Assembly (NCBI GenBank): GCA_937890745.1
Contig: CALADH010000070.1
Span: 1 to 36,830 of the forward strand
Source of the DNA: Scybalocola_A sp900557175
GTDB lineage: Bacteria; Bacillota; Clostridia; Lachnospirales; Lachnospiraceae
Length of the DNA: 36,830 nt
Direction: 5' to 3'
Of the stretch, positions 1-7,578 are shown piece after piece. Every line of letters begins with the position of its first letter. Position 1 is the first letter of the stretch. The position numbers and the translations under genes were made by a program. The notes below the pieces were generated by a model, which searched no databases, was not told where the DNA came from, and saw only the letters and a list, made by a program, of their open reading frames with translations.

Positions 1-25
1 GGTTAAATTCAAAAAGATGGGGTGA

Positions 26-238
26 ATGGTCTAATTTAGACCATTTCGTAAAATGACGAGAACGTCAGTAAATACAAGGCTTTGAAGGTGACCATGGTCT
101 AAAACCAGATGGTAAATGACAAAATTATTTAGACCAAATTATTTCAGAAAATCAAAGATTTCAGACATAGGAGAACGGCAAATGTTGGCTGGTCTAAATC
201 TGAAACCTGAGACCATTTTAGACCATATTTTAGACCAT
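26..238. repeat. TGGTCTAAA / TTTAGACCA short-repeat array
   Basis: A 9-10 base motif occurs in both orientations. Positions 26-44 form a perfect 19-base palindrome (ATGGTCTAATTTAGACCAT), which supplies two copies. Further copies lie at 94-103 (forward), 128-136 (reverse), 190-198 (forward), 217-226 and 229-238 (reverse), with a partial GAGACCAT at 209-216. The three last GACCAT cores are 10 and 12 bases apart. This arrangement suits a multi-site protein-binding region (operator or iteron-like) or a decayed interspersed repeat. It is not a CRISPR, because the units are too short and have no regular spacers. Confidence 0.75.
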
Positions 239-260
239 TTGAAGGAAGAAACATGCTGAG

Positions 261-280
261 ATAAGCCAAAATAAGCCGAG
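261..280. repeat. 10-base tandem repeat ATAAGCC-NNN
   Basis: ATAAGCCAAA is followed directly by ATAAGCCGAG. A related pair, CCGAGATAAT and CCGAGATAAA, lies at 341-360. Both pairs have a period of exactly 10 bases, close to one helical turn. The second pair overlaps the likely -10 box of the phosphatase gene. Confidence 0.5.
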
Positions 281-322
281 AAATGGTAAAAACCCTGATA
301 GACTGAAAAAGTGCGCAAATGC

Positions 323-350
323 TTGAAAAATAAGGAAAAACCGAGATAAT
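323..350 (+). promoter_or_regulatory. sigma-A-type promoter for the LMW phosphatase gene
   Basis: TTGAAA (323-328) and GATAAT (345-350) are separated by 16 bases. Transcription would start near 357, giving a very short leader before the AAAGGAG ribosome binding site at about 360-366. The -10 box lies inside a 10-base tandem repeat. Confidence 0.45.
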
Positions 351-377
351 CCGAGATAAAAAAGGAGTTAAAAATAG

Positions 378-836
378 ATGATTAGAGTATTATTTATTTG
401 CCACGGCAACATCTGCCGTTCGCCGATGGCGGAGTTTGTTTTTAAAGACCTTGTGTCAAAGGAAGGTTTGGCAGATAAGTTTTATATTGCATCTGCGGCA
501 ACAAGCTCGGAGGAGGTTGGAAATCCGGTGCATCGGGGGACGAGGATGAAGCTTTCGTCTGTCGGGATTTCGACGGAGAGTAAGTATGCGGTTCAGATGC
601 GGCCGCAGGATTATGAGATTTACGATTATCTTATAGGCATGGAAAAGAGAAATCTTACATATATGCAGCGGATTACGGGCGGCGATCCGGAAGGTAAGAT
701 GTACAGGCTGCTTGATTTTTCGGAAAGACCGAGAGATATTGCAGATCCGTGGTATACGGGAGAGTTTGACCAAACGTATGAGGATGTGCTTGAAGGATGC
801 CAGGCATTGCTTAATTACATAAAAATAAAATTGTGA
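378..836 (+). CDS. low-molecular-weight protein-tyrosine phosphatase
   Basis: This 152-residue protein has the family's phosphate-binding loop at its N terminus: C8-HGNI-C13-R14-S15, fitting C-X5-R-S with Cys8 as nucleophile and Arg14 as phosphate binder. The general acid motif D123-P-W-Y is near the C terminus, as expected. The length matches the family (about 150). Such enzymes remove phosphate from tyrosine, often on capsule or exopolysaccharide kinases, or from phospho-arginine. No tyrosine or arginine kinase is visible nearby, so the substrate is unknown. The start is supported by AAAGGAG 11 bases upstream. The next gene follows after 53 bases with its own promoter, so it is probably monocistronic. 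Confidence 0.93.
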   Translation: MIRVLFICHGNICRSPMAEFVFKDLVSKEGLADKFYIASAATSSEEVGNPVHRGTRMKLSSVGISTESKYAVQMRPQDYEIYDYLIGMEKRNLTYMQRITGGDPEGKMYRLLDFSERPRDIADPWYTGEFDQTYEDVLEGCQALLNYIKIKL

Positions 837-859
837 TATACTTTTGAATTTGTTATACT
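831..859 (+). promoter_or_regulatory. sigma-A-type promoter for the AIM24-family gene
   Basis: TTGTGA (831-836) overlaps the last codons of the phosphatase gene, and TATACT (854-859) follows after 17 bases. A GGGAGG ribosome binding site lies 15 bases before the ATG at 890. Confidence 0.55.
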
Positions 860-889
860 AAAGTAAAAATAAAAGGGAGGCGTATTAAA

Positions 890-1570
890 ATGAGGTACAA
901 AATAGTAGGGGAATCAATGCCGGCAGTCATATGTGAGCTGGAAAACGGAGAGTCGATGCTAACTGAGCGGGGATCTATGAGTTGGATGAGCCCGAATATG
1001 GTGATGAGCACCGGCGCTGGCGGCGTTGGCAAGGCCTTTGGGCGTATGTTTTCAGGTGAGGCCATGTTTCAGAATATTTATACGGCTGAAAACGGCAGGG
1101 GCATGATTGCCTTTGCGTCCAGTGTTCCGGGTTCGATACGGGCAGTGACAATTACGCCGGATCGTCCGGTTGTCGTGCAGAAGGGTTCATTTCTTGCATC
1201 AGAGAGAAGCATAGAACTTTCAGTGTTTTTTCAGAAAAAGGGGATGTCAGGATTCTTTGGCGGTGAGGGTTTCATTATGCAGAAGCTTTCAGGCAGCGGC
1301 ATTGCATTTTTGGAGATTGATGGCTCTGCGGTAGAGTATGAGCTGGCCGCCGGTCAGAGTATCATTGTGGACAGCGGTAATCTTGCCATGATGGATGCGA
1401 CGTGCACGTTAGGAGTTCAGACTGTTAAAGGTGTTAAGAATAAGCTGTTTGGCGGCGAGGGTTTCTTTAACAGTGTTGTTATAGGTCCCGGCAGAGTTGT
1501 TGTTCAGACGATGCCTCTAAGTGGCTTGGCATCAGCGCTTATTCCATTCTTTCCGTCAGACAAGCGGTAA
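890..1570 (+). CDS. AIM24 / TIGR00266 family protein
   Basis: The 226-residue protein begins MRYKIVGESMPAVICELE and is rich in glycine and short beta strands, typical of the AIM24 family (TIGR00266), whose members form a compact beta barrel-like fold. The glycine-rich segment GGEGFIMQKLSGSG near residue 125 and the 'GGEGFFNS' segment near 190 are family hallmarks. There is no signal peptide or membrane segment, so it is probably cytoplasmic. The bacterial family has no firmly established function. In mitochondria AIM24 is linked to membrane architecture, but transfer of that role is only a guess. It has its own promoter and is followed by a long hairpin that should end transcription. Confidence 0.88.
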   Translation: MRYKIVGESMPAVICELENGESMLTERGSMSWMSPNMVMSTGAGGVGKAFGRMFSGEAMFQNIYTAENGRGMIAFASSVPGSIRAVTITPDRPVVVQKGSFLASERSIELSVFFQKKGMSGFFGGEGFIMQKLSGSGIAFLEIDGSAVEYELAAGQSIIVDSGNLAMMDATCTLGVQTVKGVKNKLFGGEGFFNSVVIGPGRVVVQTMPLSGLASALIPFFPSDKR

Positions 1571-1619
1571 AGCATCGTTTACATCAAATGAAATATGATT
1601 TTGTCGTGACTTGTATTGA

Positions 1620-1708
1620 ATCAAACAAAAAGGCGCTTGTCTGATATTTTGTGCCTTACCGGCCGACCGGTGAGGACAGTGTATCAAGGCAACGCCTTTT
1701 TGTTTGAT
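1620..1708. terminator. 89-base hairpin between convergent genes (bidirectional terminator or small inverted-repeat element)
   Basis: Perfect 16-base arms, ATCAAACAAAAAGGCG at 1620-1635 and its reverse complement at 1693-1708, enclose 57 bases that themselves fold as an imperfect palindrome centred on ACCGGCCGACCGGT (about 1658-1671). The outer stem carries GGCG/CGCC next to A5/T5, so it can act as a terminator in both directions for the AIM24-type gene and the convergent symporter gene. The length and near-full symmetry also resemble a miniature inverted-repeat element. Confidence 0.7.
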
Positions 1709-1753
1709 GATGTGCAGTTTGTGCGCGTAGATTGTGAAGATACGCAATCTTTG

Positions 1754-3025
1754 TTACTTTTTCTTAAATACTTCTACATCCATGGATTTGTCCTGATAAG
1801 CGACAATCGTCGTGCAGAGGGCGTCTCCGGTGATGTTGACAGCGGTTCTTGCCATGTCGAGGAGACGGTCAATGCCCATAATGAGCGCGATGGCTTCCGT
1901 AGGAAGGCCGACGGAAGCGAAGACCATTGTCAGTGTGATAAGGCCGACGCTCGGAACGCCTGCGGTACCGATGGAGGCCAGTGTTGCTGTGAGGATGACA
2001 GTGGCATAATCGGTTGGCGTCAGAGGGATGCCGAAAGCCTGTGAGGCGAAGACGACAGCCACGCCCTGCATGATGGCCGTGCCGTCCATGTTGACAGTGG
2101 CGCCCAATGGGATTGTGAATGAGGATATTTTCTTGGAAACACCCATTTTTTCTTTTAATGTTTCAATGGCCAGTGGGATTGTGGCGTTTGATGTTGCCGT
2201 GGAAAAGGCAAAGCCCATGACTGGCAGGTATTTTTTTATAAAGTGGTACGGATTCAACCGCGTAAATATGAAAAACAGTGCCGCATAAATGACAAGGCAG
2301 TGGAAAGCGAGGCTTAAAAGGACGCTGACCATGTATTTTAAAAGCGGGATGAAAGCTGAGAATCCGATACCGGAAAAGGTTCTTGTGATAAGACAGAAAA
2401 CACCGACAGGTGCCAGCTTCATAATCATATTTGTCATTTCCATCATAATATCGTTAAACTGAGCAAAGAAGTTAGAGACAACTTCAACTTTTTCGCCGAG
2501 CTTTGCAAGGATAATGCCGATGATGATGGCAAAAAGAATAATTTGGAGCATATTTCCATCTGCAAGTCCTTTGATGGGATTTGTCGGAATGATATTTAAA
2601 ATCGTTTCTACAACAGATGTTTTTTCAATTGTTCCGGACACACTGTCTGCTGTCTCAAGGGCAGATGACGGAATACCAATGCCCGGACGGATAATCAGGG
2701 CGATGCCGAGGGCGGCCATAATGGCAAGGGCTGTTGTCAGCAGATAGAACAGAACTGTTTTAACGCCGACCTTTCCGAGTGTTTTTGTGTCGCCGATGGA
2801 GGCGCTGCCGCAGACAATTGAGCAAAAAACAAGAGGTACAACAAGCATCTGCATCAGACGCAAAAATCCATTGCCGACAACATAGAAAATACCATCAACA
2901 AATATCGTATCGCGAACGTAGCCGGACGGGACGAAATAATGAATAATGCCGCCAAGCAGCATACCGCTTAAAAGGGCGATAAAAATGAGTGTCGTAAGAC
3001 CGGCTTTTTTTCTTTTCTTTTTCAA
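1754..3025 (-). CDS. dicarboxylate/amino acid:cation symporter (DAACS family)
   Basis: This 423-residue, very hydrophobic protein belongs to the GltP/GltT/DctA/SstT family, which takes up glutamate, aspartate, dicarboxylates or serine/threonine with Na+ or H+. Visible hallmarks are the serine-rich re-entrant loop 'FSTATSNATIPLA' around residue 275, the TM7 motif N-M-D-G-T-A around residue 310, and a conserved C-terminal segment with 'GIDRLLDMARTAVNITGDA'. The substrate cannot be assigned. The start codon is TTG at 3025, supported by GAAGGAGG seven bases upstream. It overlaps the stop of the preceding rmlD-like gene by four bases (TTGA), so translation is probably coupled. It is the last gene of the four-gene minus-strand operon. 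Confidence 0.93.
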   Translation of the reverse strand: MKKKRKKAGLTTLIFIALLSGMLLGGIIHYFVPSGYVRDTIFVDGIFYVVGNGFLRLMQMLVVPLVFCSIVCGSASIGDTKTLGKVGVKTVLFYLLTTALAIMAALGIALIIRPGIGIPSSALETADSVSGTIEKTSVVETILNIIPTNPIKGLADGNMLQIILFAIIIGIILAKLGEKVEVVSNFFAQFNDIMMEMTNMIMKLAPVGVFCLITRTFSGIGFSAFIPLLKYMVSVLLSLAFHCLVIYAALFFIFTRLNPYHFIKKYLPVMGFAFSTATSNATIPLAIETLKEKMGVSKKISSFTIPLGATVNMDGTAIMQGVAVVFASQAFGIPLTPTDYATVILTATLASIGTAGVPSVGLITLTMVFASVGLPTEAIALIMGIDRLLDMARTAVNITGDALCTTIVAYQDKSMDVEVFKKK

Positions 3026-3897
3026 ATAACTTCCTCCTTCATATTTCTGTTTTCCATGTATTCAGTGAGTGCGGTTTTCCAATGAGGCATGTGGTAGATG
3101 CCTGTCATTTCCATCATCAGATTGCGGAGCAGTGTACAGCGCACTTCCGATGCATGGCCGATATTTTCCAAAAGTCCGGCGTTGACGGTCACTTTATCGG
3201 AAAGACCGGCCAGCTCAATAATCGTTTTGGCAAACTCATACCGGGTACATGAGCCTTCACATGAGGCGTGGTATGTACCGTATTCTGTTGAATCAAGAGA
3301 AGCAACAATAAATTCGGCAAGTGCTTTGGCGCTCGTCGGAGAGCTGATTTGGTCGTTTGGCGCTTCAATCACGGTGTTTGTTTCGGCCTGAGCCAAAATT
3401 TTTTCAACATAACTGTTTGCATTTTTGCCGTAAACCCACGAACTTCGGACAATCAGATGCTTTGGATTTAATTCGCGCACCATATTTTCACCGGCAAGCT
3501 TTGATTTTCCATAAACGCTTAAAGGTGTCGGCATATCAAATTCCGTCAGTGTTTTGGCTTTATCTCCGGCAAAAACGTCATCTGTGGACATATAGATGAT
3601 TTTGGCGCCGATTTTTCTGGAGGCAGCGGCAAGATTTCTTGCGCCGAGAGCATTGACCTTATAGGCGTTTACAATATCCTGTTCGCAGGCATCTAAGTCT
3701 GTAAATCCGGCGCAGTTGATGACGATCTCCGGGCGCTGCATGTCCATAAAATGCCGGACGGTTTCAAGATTTGTAATGTCCAAATCAATATCTGTTTTTA
3801 AAAGGTCATAATCCTCAGCGGGAAGACGTTTTGCAATTTGCTGTCCGAGACTTCCGGCACTTCCCGCAATCCATATACATTTTCTTGAAAATAACAT
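3022..3897 (-). CDS. RmlD-like NAD(P)-dependent sugar-nucleotide reductase (SDR family)
   Basis: The 291-residue protein has a Rossmann-type N terminus with G12-xx-G15-xx-G18, the segment 'STDDVFAG' near residue 104, and the catalytic pair Y129-xxx-K133 in 'VYGKSKLAGE'. This is the RmlD-substrate-binding family, which includes dTDP-4-dehydrorhamnose reductase. No other rhamnose genes (rmlA, B, C) are nearby, so a role in dTDP-rhamnose synthesis is not supported by context. The family also contains uncharacterised reductases and methionine adenosyltransferase beta-like proteins. It starts 9 bases after the thioredoxin-like gene, with AGGAGG overlapping the end of that gene. Confidence 0.85.
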   Translation of the reverse strand: MLFSRKCIWIAGSAGSLGQQIAKRLPAEDYDLLKTDIDLDITNLETVRHFMDMQRPEIVINCAGFTDLDACEQDIVNAYKVNALGARNLAAASRKIGAKIIYMSTDDVFAGDKAKTLTEFDMPTPLSVYGKSKLAGENMVRELNPKHLIVRSSWVYGKNANSYVEKILAQAETNTVIEAPNDQISSPTSAKALAEFIVASLDSTEYGTYHASCEGSCTRYEFAKTIIELAGLSDKVTVNAGLLENIGHASEVRCTLLRNLMMEMTGIYHMPHWKTALTEYMENRNMKEEVI

Positions 3898-3906
3898 AAG
3901 TTCCTC

Positions 3907-4569
3907 CTATTGAATCATATCAATTCCTTTTTGAATCGTTTCTTTGTCAATACGTCCGTTGGCCATCGCCGTCATATTGCCGTCGCTGTCAAGAAAAAGA
4001 GTCATTGGCAGTGAGCGCAGACCAAGCGTATAGGTGGCCTCCATCTGTGTGTCATAGTAAACAGGGAAGCTGTAGCCCTGTTCTTCAATAAAGCTGCGTC
4101 CCATATCCTCTGTCTCGCCGTTAAAGCCGATGATATCAAGCATTACAAAGTTTATGTCTTCGCCGTAGGTTTCATACATTTCCTGAAAATAGGGCATTTC
4201 ATCGATACAGTACGGACAGGTGCTTGACCAAAAGTTAATGACGGTCGGTTTTCCGAATAAATCGGAAATGGAGACAGTTTTGCCGTTTGCATCGGTCATG
4301 GAAAATTCCGGAATCGGATTTGCCTCTGTTTCGGATTCTGCAGGTGTACCGCTTTGGGTGCCGCCTTTTTGAGCATCACCGGATGCACTATCATCCTGTG
4401 CGCTGTCTTTTTGTGTGTCTGACGAAGTTTCGGTTTGTGCATGATTTCCGAGCGGATTTAAGTTCCCGGCGCCTGTTCTTGATTTTAAAGTGTTATAGGC
4501 GATGACAGCGACGATAATGATGATAACAAATGCCGCTGCGGTGATAATCAGTTTTTTCTTTGAATTCAT
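3907..4569 (-). CDS. membrane-anchored TlpA/ResA-like thiol-disulfide oxidoreductase
   Basis: The start at 4569 is chosen because AAGGAGGTCCT lies directly upstream. The 33 codons in front of it overlap ccdA and read as a spurious extension. The 220-residue protein has an uncleaved membrane anchor (residues 7-26), a low-complexity Gln/Ser/Thr/Asp-rich linker (about 40-85), and a thioredoxin fold with the active site C118-P-Y-C121 ('WSSTCPYC') and a cis-proline at P188 ('SLPMT'). The domain therefore sits outside the membrane. The TlpA/ResA family reduces disulfides on extracytoplasmic proteins using electrons from CcdA, which is encoded immediately upstream. No cytochrome c genes are near, so its clients are probably other secreted or surface thiol proteins. 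Confidence 0.92.
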   Translation of the reverse strand: MNSKKKLIITAAAFVIIIIVAVIAYNTLKSRTGAGNLNPLGNHAQTETSSDTQKDSAQDDSASGDAQKGGTQSGTPAESETEANPIPEFSMTDANGKTVSISDLFGKPTVINFWSSTCPYCIDEMPYFQEMYETYGEDINFVMLDIIGFNGETEDMGRSFIEEQGYSFPVYYDTQMEATYTLGLRSLPMTLFLDSDGNMTAMANGRIDKETIQKGIDMIQ

Positions 4570-4589
4570 AGGACCTCCTTTGAATGCGC

Positions 4590-5258
4590 TTATGCAAGCG
4601 CAGATATTAGTGTGTTCATCAGTCCTGTCATCATGAGAAGACCAATGATGATTAGAAGTATACCGCAAATACGGTTAATGATGTTATAGTGGCTCTTAAT
4701 CCATGCCAGTGTGCCTTTAAGCTGTTCAATCAGAACGGCACTCAGAAGAAATGGAATGCCAAGCCCAAGGGAGTAGCACAGCAAGAGCAGGATACCATTG
4801 AGGACTGAGCCCTGCTGGGAGGCAAGCATTAATGCCGAACCTAGGAAAGCACCGACACAAGGTGTCCATCCGACAGAAAAGACAATGCCAAATAAAATGG
4901 CAGAAAAAAAGTGCATTTTTCCGGTAAAGCGGTTTCCGGCGTCTGAACCTTTAAAGAAGCTTAAGTTAAAAATGCCGAGGAAGCTCAGACCGAAAATAAT
5001 GACAATCAGGCCGCTGATCATATTGACAGCCGTCTGATGGCGGCTAAGAAGCATACCGATGCTTCCGGCAAAAGCGCCGAGTGTAATAAAAGTTATCGTA
5101 AATCCGATCACAAAGCCCAATGCATTTTTGATTGTTGTATGTTTTTTATCTTGTGTACTGCCGCCGGCCATGTAGGAAAGATAAATCGGGAGCATTGGGA
5201 GCAGACATGGTGAGATGAAGGTGACAAGACCTTCAAGTGCCGTAATAAGATAGGTCAT
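4590..5258 (-). CDS. ccdA: CcdA-type transmembrane thiol-electron transporter
   Basis: The 222-residue protein has about six membrane helices and the two CcdA/DsbD-beta cysteines: C18 in 'ISPCLLPMLP' and C134 in 'GWTPCVGAFLG'. CcdA passes reducing equivalents from cytoplasmic thioredoxin to extracytoplasmic thioredoxin-like proteins. The next gene, 20 bases downstream in the same operon, encodes just such a partner with a CPYC site, so the two make a plausible redox pair. The start at 5258 is preceded by GGAGAAC. It is the first gene of the minus-strand operon that continues through the reductase and the symporter. Confidence 0.93.
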   Translation of the reverse strand: MTYLITALEGLVTFISPCLLPMLPIYLSYMAGGSTQDKKHTTIKNALGFVIGFTITFITLGAFAGSIGMLLSRHQTAVNMISGLIVIIFGLSFLGIFNLSFFKGSDAGNRFTGKMHFFSAILFGIVFSVGWTPCVGAFLGSALMLASQQGSVLNGILLLLCYSLGLGIPFLLSAVLIEQLKGTLAWIKSHYNIINRICGILLIIIGLLMMTGLMNTLISALA

Positions 5259-5456
5259 ATAAAGTTCTCCTTATTGTGGATTTTAAATTGCAAAAGTCTG
5301 CCAGGAGCAGACAGATATCGGCTGCGATAAGTTATTATAACATATTTGCTTCACAAATACATGATAAAATTGAGCTGCATATAAAAATACATCAGATGGG
5401 TGTATTGTACAAAAAGATACATATGTCACAGACAGATATAAAAAGGAAGGATCGCT
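5259..5456. promoter_or_regulatory. divergent intergenic region ccdA / pbp
   Basis: About 200 AT-rich bases separate the divergent operons. On the minus strand a TATAAT (complement of 5334-5339) could serve ccdA, but no good -35 stands 17 bases before it. A small hairpin, GTCTGC-CAGGA-GCAGAC (5296-5312), lies in the ccdA leader. On the plus strand no convincing -35/-10 pair was found for the pbp gene. Its ribosome binding site AAAGGAAGG at 5442-5450 is clear. Confidence 0.4.
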
Positions 5457-7508
5457 ATGAAGGGAAAGAAAAATAAGAGAAAAGCGAGGGGATGGATTGT
5501 TGCGGCAGTCACGGCGGCGGTCATTATTGCAGCAGTCATTGCAGCGGCAGTCTATGTTTATGTGCGGCAGCCAAAGGCATCGCCGGAGCAAACGGTAGCA
5601 CAGTATTTTTCGTATTTATCGCAGAAAAATTACAAAGGGATGTATGAGTTTATCGATGCGCAGAGTAAGATTAATATTTCCGAGGAAAAATTTATAGAGC
5701 GCAATCAGGCAATTTATGAGGGAATCGGTGCAGAAAATATTGAGGTCGTGCCCTCTGAGGCTGATGAAAATATTGTTCGGTTTACAATGTCGATGACGAC
5801 AACGGCGGGGGATATGTCCTTTGCGAATAAGGCAAAGCTTACAAAGGAGGGCGGCTTATGGTACATCGATTGGGATGACAGTCTGATTTTTCCGGAGCTG
5901 ACAGCGGATGATAAAGTGCGTGTGGAGACAGTGACAGCCTCCAGAGGCGCACTTTATGACAGAAACGGGAATATGCTTGCCGGGGAGGGCACGGTGTATG
6001 ATGTCGGTCTTGTGCCGGGAAAGTTTGATACGGCTGATTTGGAAAAGCTTTCAGCGCTGCTTGGCATGACGCAGACAGACATAGAGGTTAAGCTTTCCGC
6101 CTCATGGGTGACAGACGATACGTTTGTGCCGGTAAAGCAGTATAAAGACGGTGCGATTTCTGAAGAACTGAAGACAAGCCTTCTTTCTATTTCCGGCGTG
6201 ATGATTAACAGCGGAACGGACAGAGTTTATCCGTACGGTGCTGCGGCAAGTCATCTGACAGGCTATGTTCAGGGAATTAGCGCCGAGGAACTTGAGGAAA
6301 AGGAAGGTGAGGGTTATACGCAGACGAGTGTGATTGGAAAAAGCGGTCTTGAAAAGCTTTATGAGGATCGCCTTCATGGGACAGACGGCTGTGAGATTTA
6401 TATTGTGGATAGTGCCGGTAATCATAAGACGATGCTTGCCGTAACGCCGGTGCAAAATGGTGAGGATATTTGGCTGACGATCGATATGAATATACAGCAG
6501 GCTTACTACGAACAATATAAGGAAGATAAAAGTGCCTCTGTTGTTATAAATCCGATAACCGGAGAAGTACTGGCCCTTGTGAGCACGCCGTCCTTTGACA
6601 GCAATGATTTTATTACCGGCCTGTCGCAGGAAGCATGGGATGCACTGAATAATGATGAAGCAAAGCCAATGTACAACCGTTTTCGTGCCTCTTTTGTGCC
6701 GGGATCATCATTTAAGCCTGTTGTCGGGGCACTTGGGATGACATCGGGCAGCTTTACGGCGGATGAGGATTTTGGAACGTCGGGGCTTGCATGGCAGAAG
6801 GACGAAAGCTGGGGATCATATGCAGTGACAACACTGCACGCTTACAGCGGTGCCGCAAATTTGAGAAATGCCCTTGTTTATTCGGATAATATTTATTTTG
6901 CAAAGGCGGCGCTGCGCATGGGTGCGGATACATTAATGCAGGGACTTGACAGTCTTGGGTTTAATGAAGCGATGCCTTTTGAACTTGGCATGACGGCATC
7001 CCAGTATGCTAATGAGGGAAGTGTCATTGATGATGAAATACAGCTTGCAGACAGCGGCTACGGACAGGGACAGGTACTTGTTAATCCGCTGCATATGGCT
7101 TCGATTTATTCGGCCTTTTTAAATGGCGGCAATATGATCGCACCGTATCTTGAGTATAAAGAAGATGCAGCGCCGTCTGTGTGGAAGACCGGTGTCTTTT
7201 CTGCGGAGGCTGCTGAAATTGTAAAACAGGATTTAGTGCAGGTGATTGAGGATGCCGGCGGTACAGGTCACGGCGCGTACACCGAAGGGCAAAGTCTTGC
7301 CGGAAAGACGGGCACGGCAGAAATTAAAGGCAGCCAGGATGATACGACAGGGACCGAGCTTGGATGGTTCGTTGTATTTCCGACAGATGCCGGCACTGAT
7401 GAGGCGTGGCTTTCGGTGACGATGGCGGAAGATGTTGCCGGGCGGGGGCAGAGCGCCTATGTTGTTAATAAAACAAAGGCGCTCATTGACACTGTTTTTA
7501 GCTCGTGA
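5457..7508 (+). CDS. class B penicillin-binding protein with MecA_N (NTF2-like) domain
   Basis: This 683-residue transpeptidase cross-links peptidoglycan outside the membrane. A basic start and one membrane anchor (about 13-36) lead into an NTF2-like MecA_N domain (about 42-145, beginning 'SPEQTVAQYFSYLSQKNY'), a dimerisation domain (about 150-320) and the transpeptidase domain (about 355-680). The three active-site motifs are intact: S417-S-F-K420, S476-D-N478 and K617-T-G619. The architecture is that of PBP2a/PBP3-type proteins of Gram-positives, some of which have low beta-lactam affinity, but resistance cannot be inferred from the sequence alone. It is followed after 70 bases by the ABC exporter pair and probably shares their transcript. 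Confidence 0.93.
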   Translation: MKGKKNKRKARGWIVAAVTAAVIIAAVIAAAVYVYVRQPKASPEQTVAQYFSYLSQKNYKGMYEFIDAQSKINISEEKFIERNQAIYEGIGAENIEVVPSEADENIVRFTMSMTTTAGDMSFANKAKLTKEGGLWYIDWDDSLIFPELTADDKVRVETVTASRGALYDRNGNMLAGEGTVYDVGLVPGKFDTADLEKLSALLGMTQTDIEVKLSASWVTDDTFVPVKQYKDGAISEELKTSLLSISGVMINSGTDRVYPYGAAASHLTGYVQGISAEELEEKEGEGYTQTSVIGKSGLEKLYEDRLHGTDGCEIYIVDSAGNHKTMLAVTPVQNGEDIWLTIDMNIQQAYYEQYKEDKSASVVINPITGEVLALVSTPSFDSNDFITGLSQEAWDALNNDEAKPMYNRFRASFVPGSSFKPVVGALGMTSGSFTADEDFGTSGLAWQKDESWGSYAVTTLHAYSGAANLRNALVYSDNIYFAKAALRMGADTLMQGLDSLGFNEAMPFELGMTASQYANEGSVIDDEIQLADSGYGQGQVLVNPLHMASIYSAFLNGGNMIAPYLEYKEDAAPSVWKTGVFSAEAAEIVKQDLVQVIEDAGGTGHGAYTEGQSLAGKTGTAEIKGSQDDTTGTELGWFVVFPTDAGTDEAWLSVTMAEDVAGRGQSAYVVNKTKALIDTVFSS

Positions 7509-7578
7509 TATTCTGTTTATAAGAAAAACGAGGATATGCGCCGGCTGGCACAGTCCGGGAAAATAGGGGAACAACGTT

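Larger units (their letters stand above)
1..377. other. non-coding left end of window, repeat-rich
   Basis: No open reading frame on either strand looks like a gene here. The stretch is AT-rich and holds seven near-identical TGGTCTAAA/TTTAGACCA motifs between 26 and 238, then two pairs of 10-base direct repeats (261-280 and 341-360), then the promoter and ribosome binding site of the phosphatase gene. The function of the repeats is not recognised. Confidence 0.7.

Noticed and set aside
26..238. Left-end repeats as a CRISPR array
   Set aside because: Units are only 9-10 bases, occur in both orientations and have irregular spacing. No cas genes are present.
1616..2044. 142-residue plus-strand frame
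   Set aside because: It runs through the hairpin and antisense to the symporter gene, has no binding site, and reads as low-complexity translation of the opposite strand.
4570..4668. N-terminal 33-residue extension of the thioredoxin-like protein
   Set aside because: It overlaps ccdA, contains no signal or domain, and a strong AAGGAGG precedes the ATG at 4569 that opens directly into a membrane anchor.
5276..5476. 66-residue plus-strand frame before the penicillin-binding protein
   Set aside because: It overlaps the pbp start in another frame, has no binding site, and covers the divergent control region.
5457..7508. Penicillin-binding protein as a proven beta-lactam resistance determinant
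   Set aside because: MecA_N-type architecture is also common in ordinary housekeeping enzymes of Bacillota, and no resistance-specific neighbour (mecR, mecI, bla) is present.
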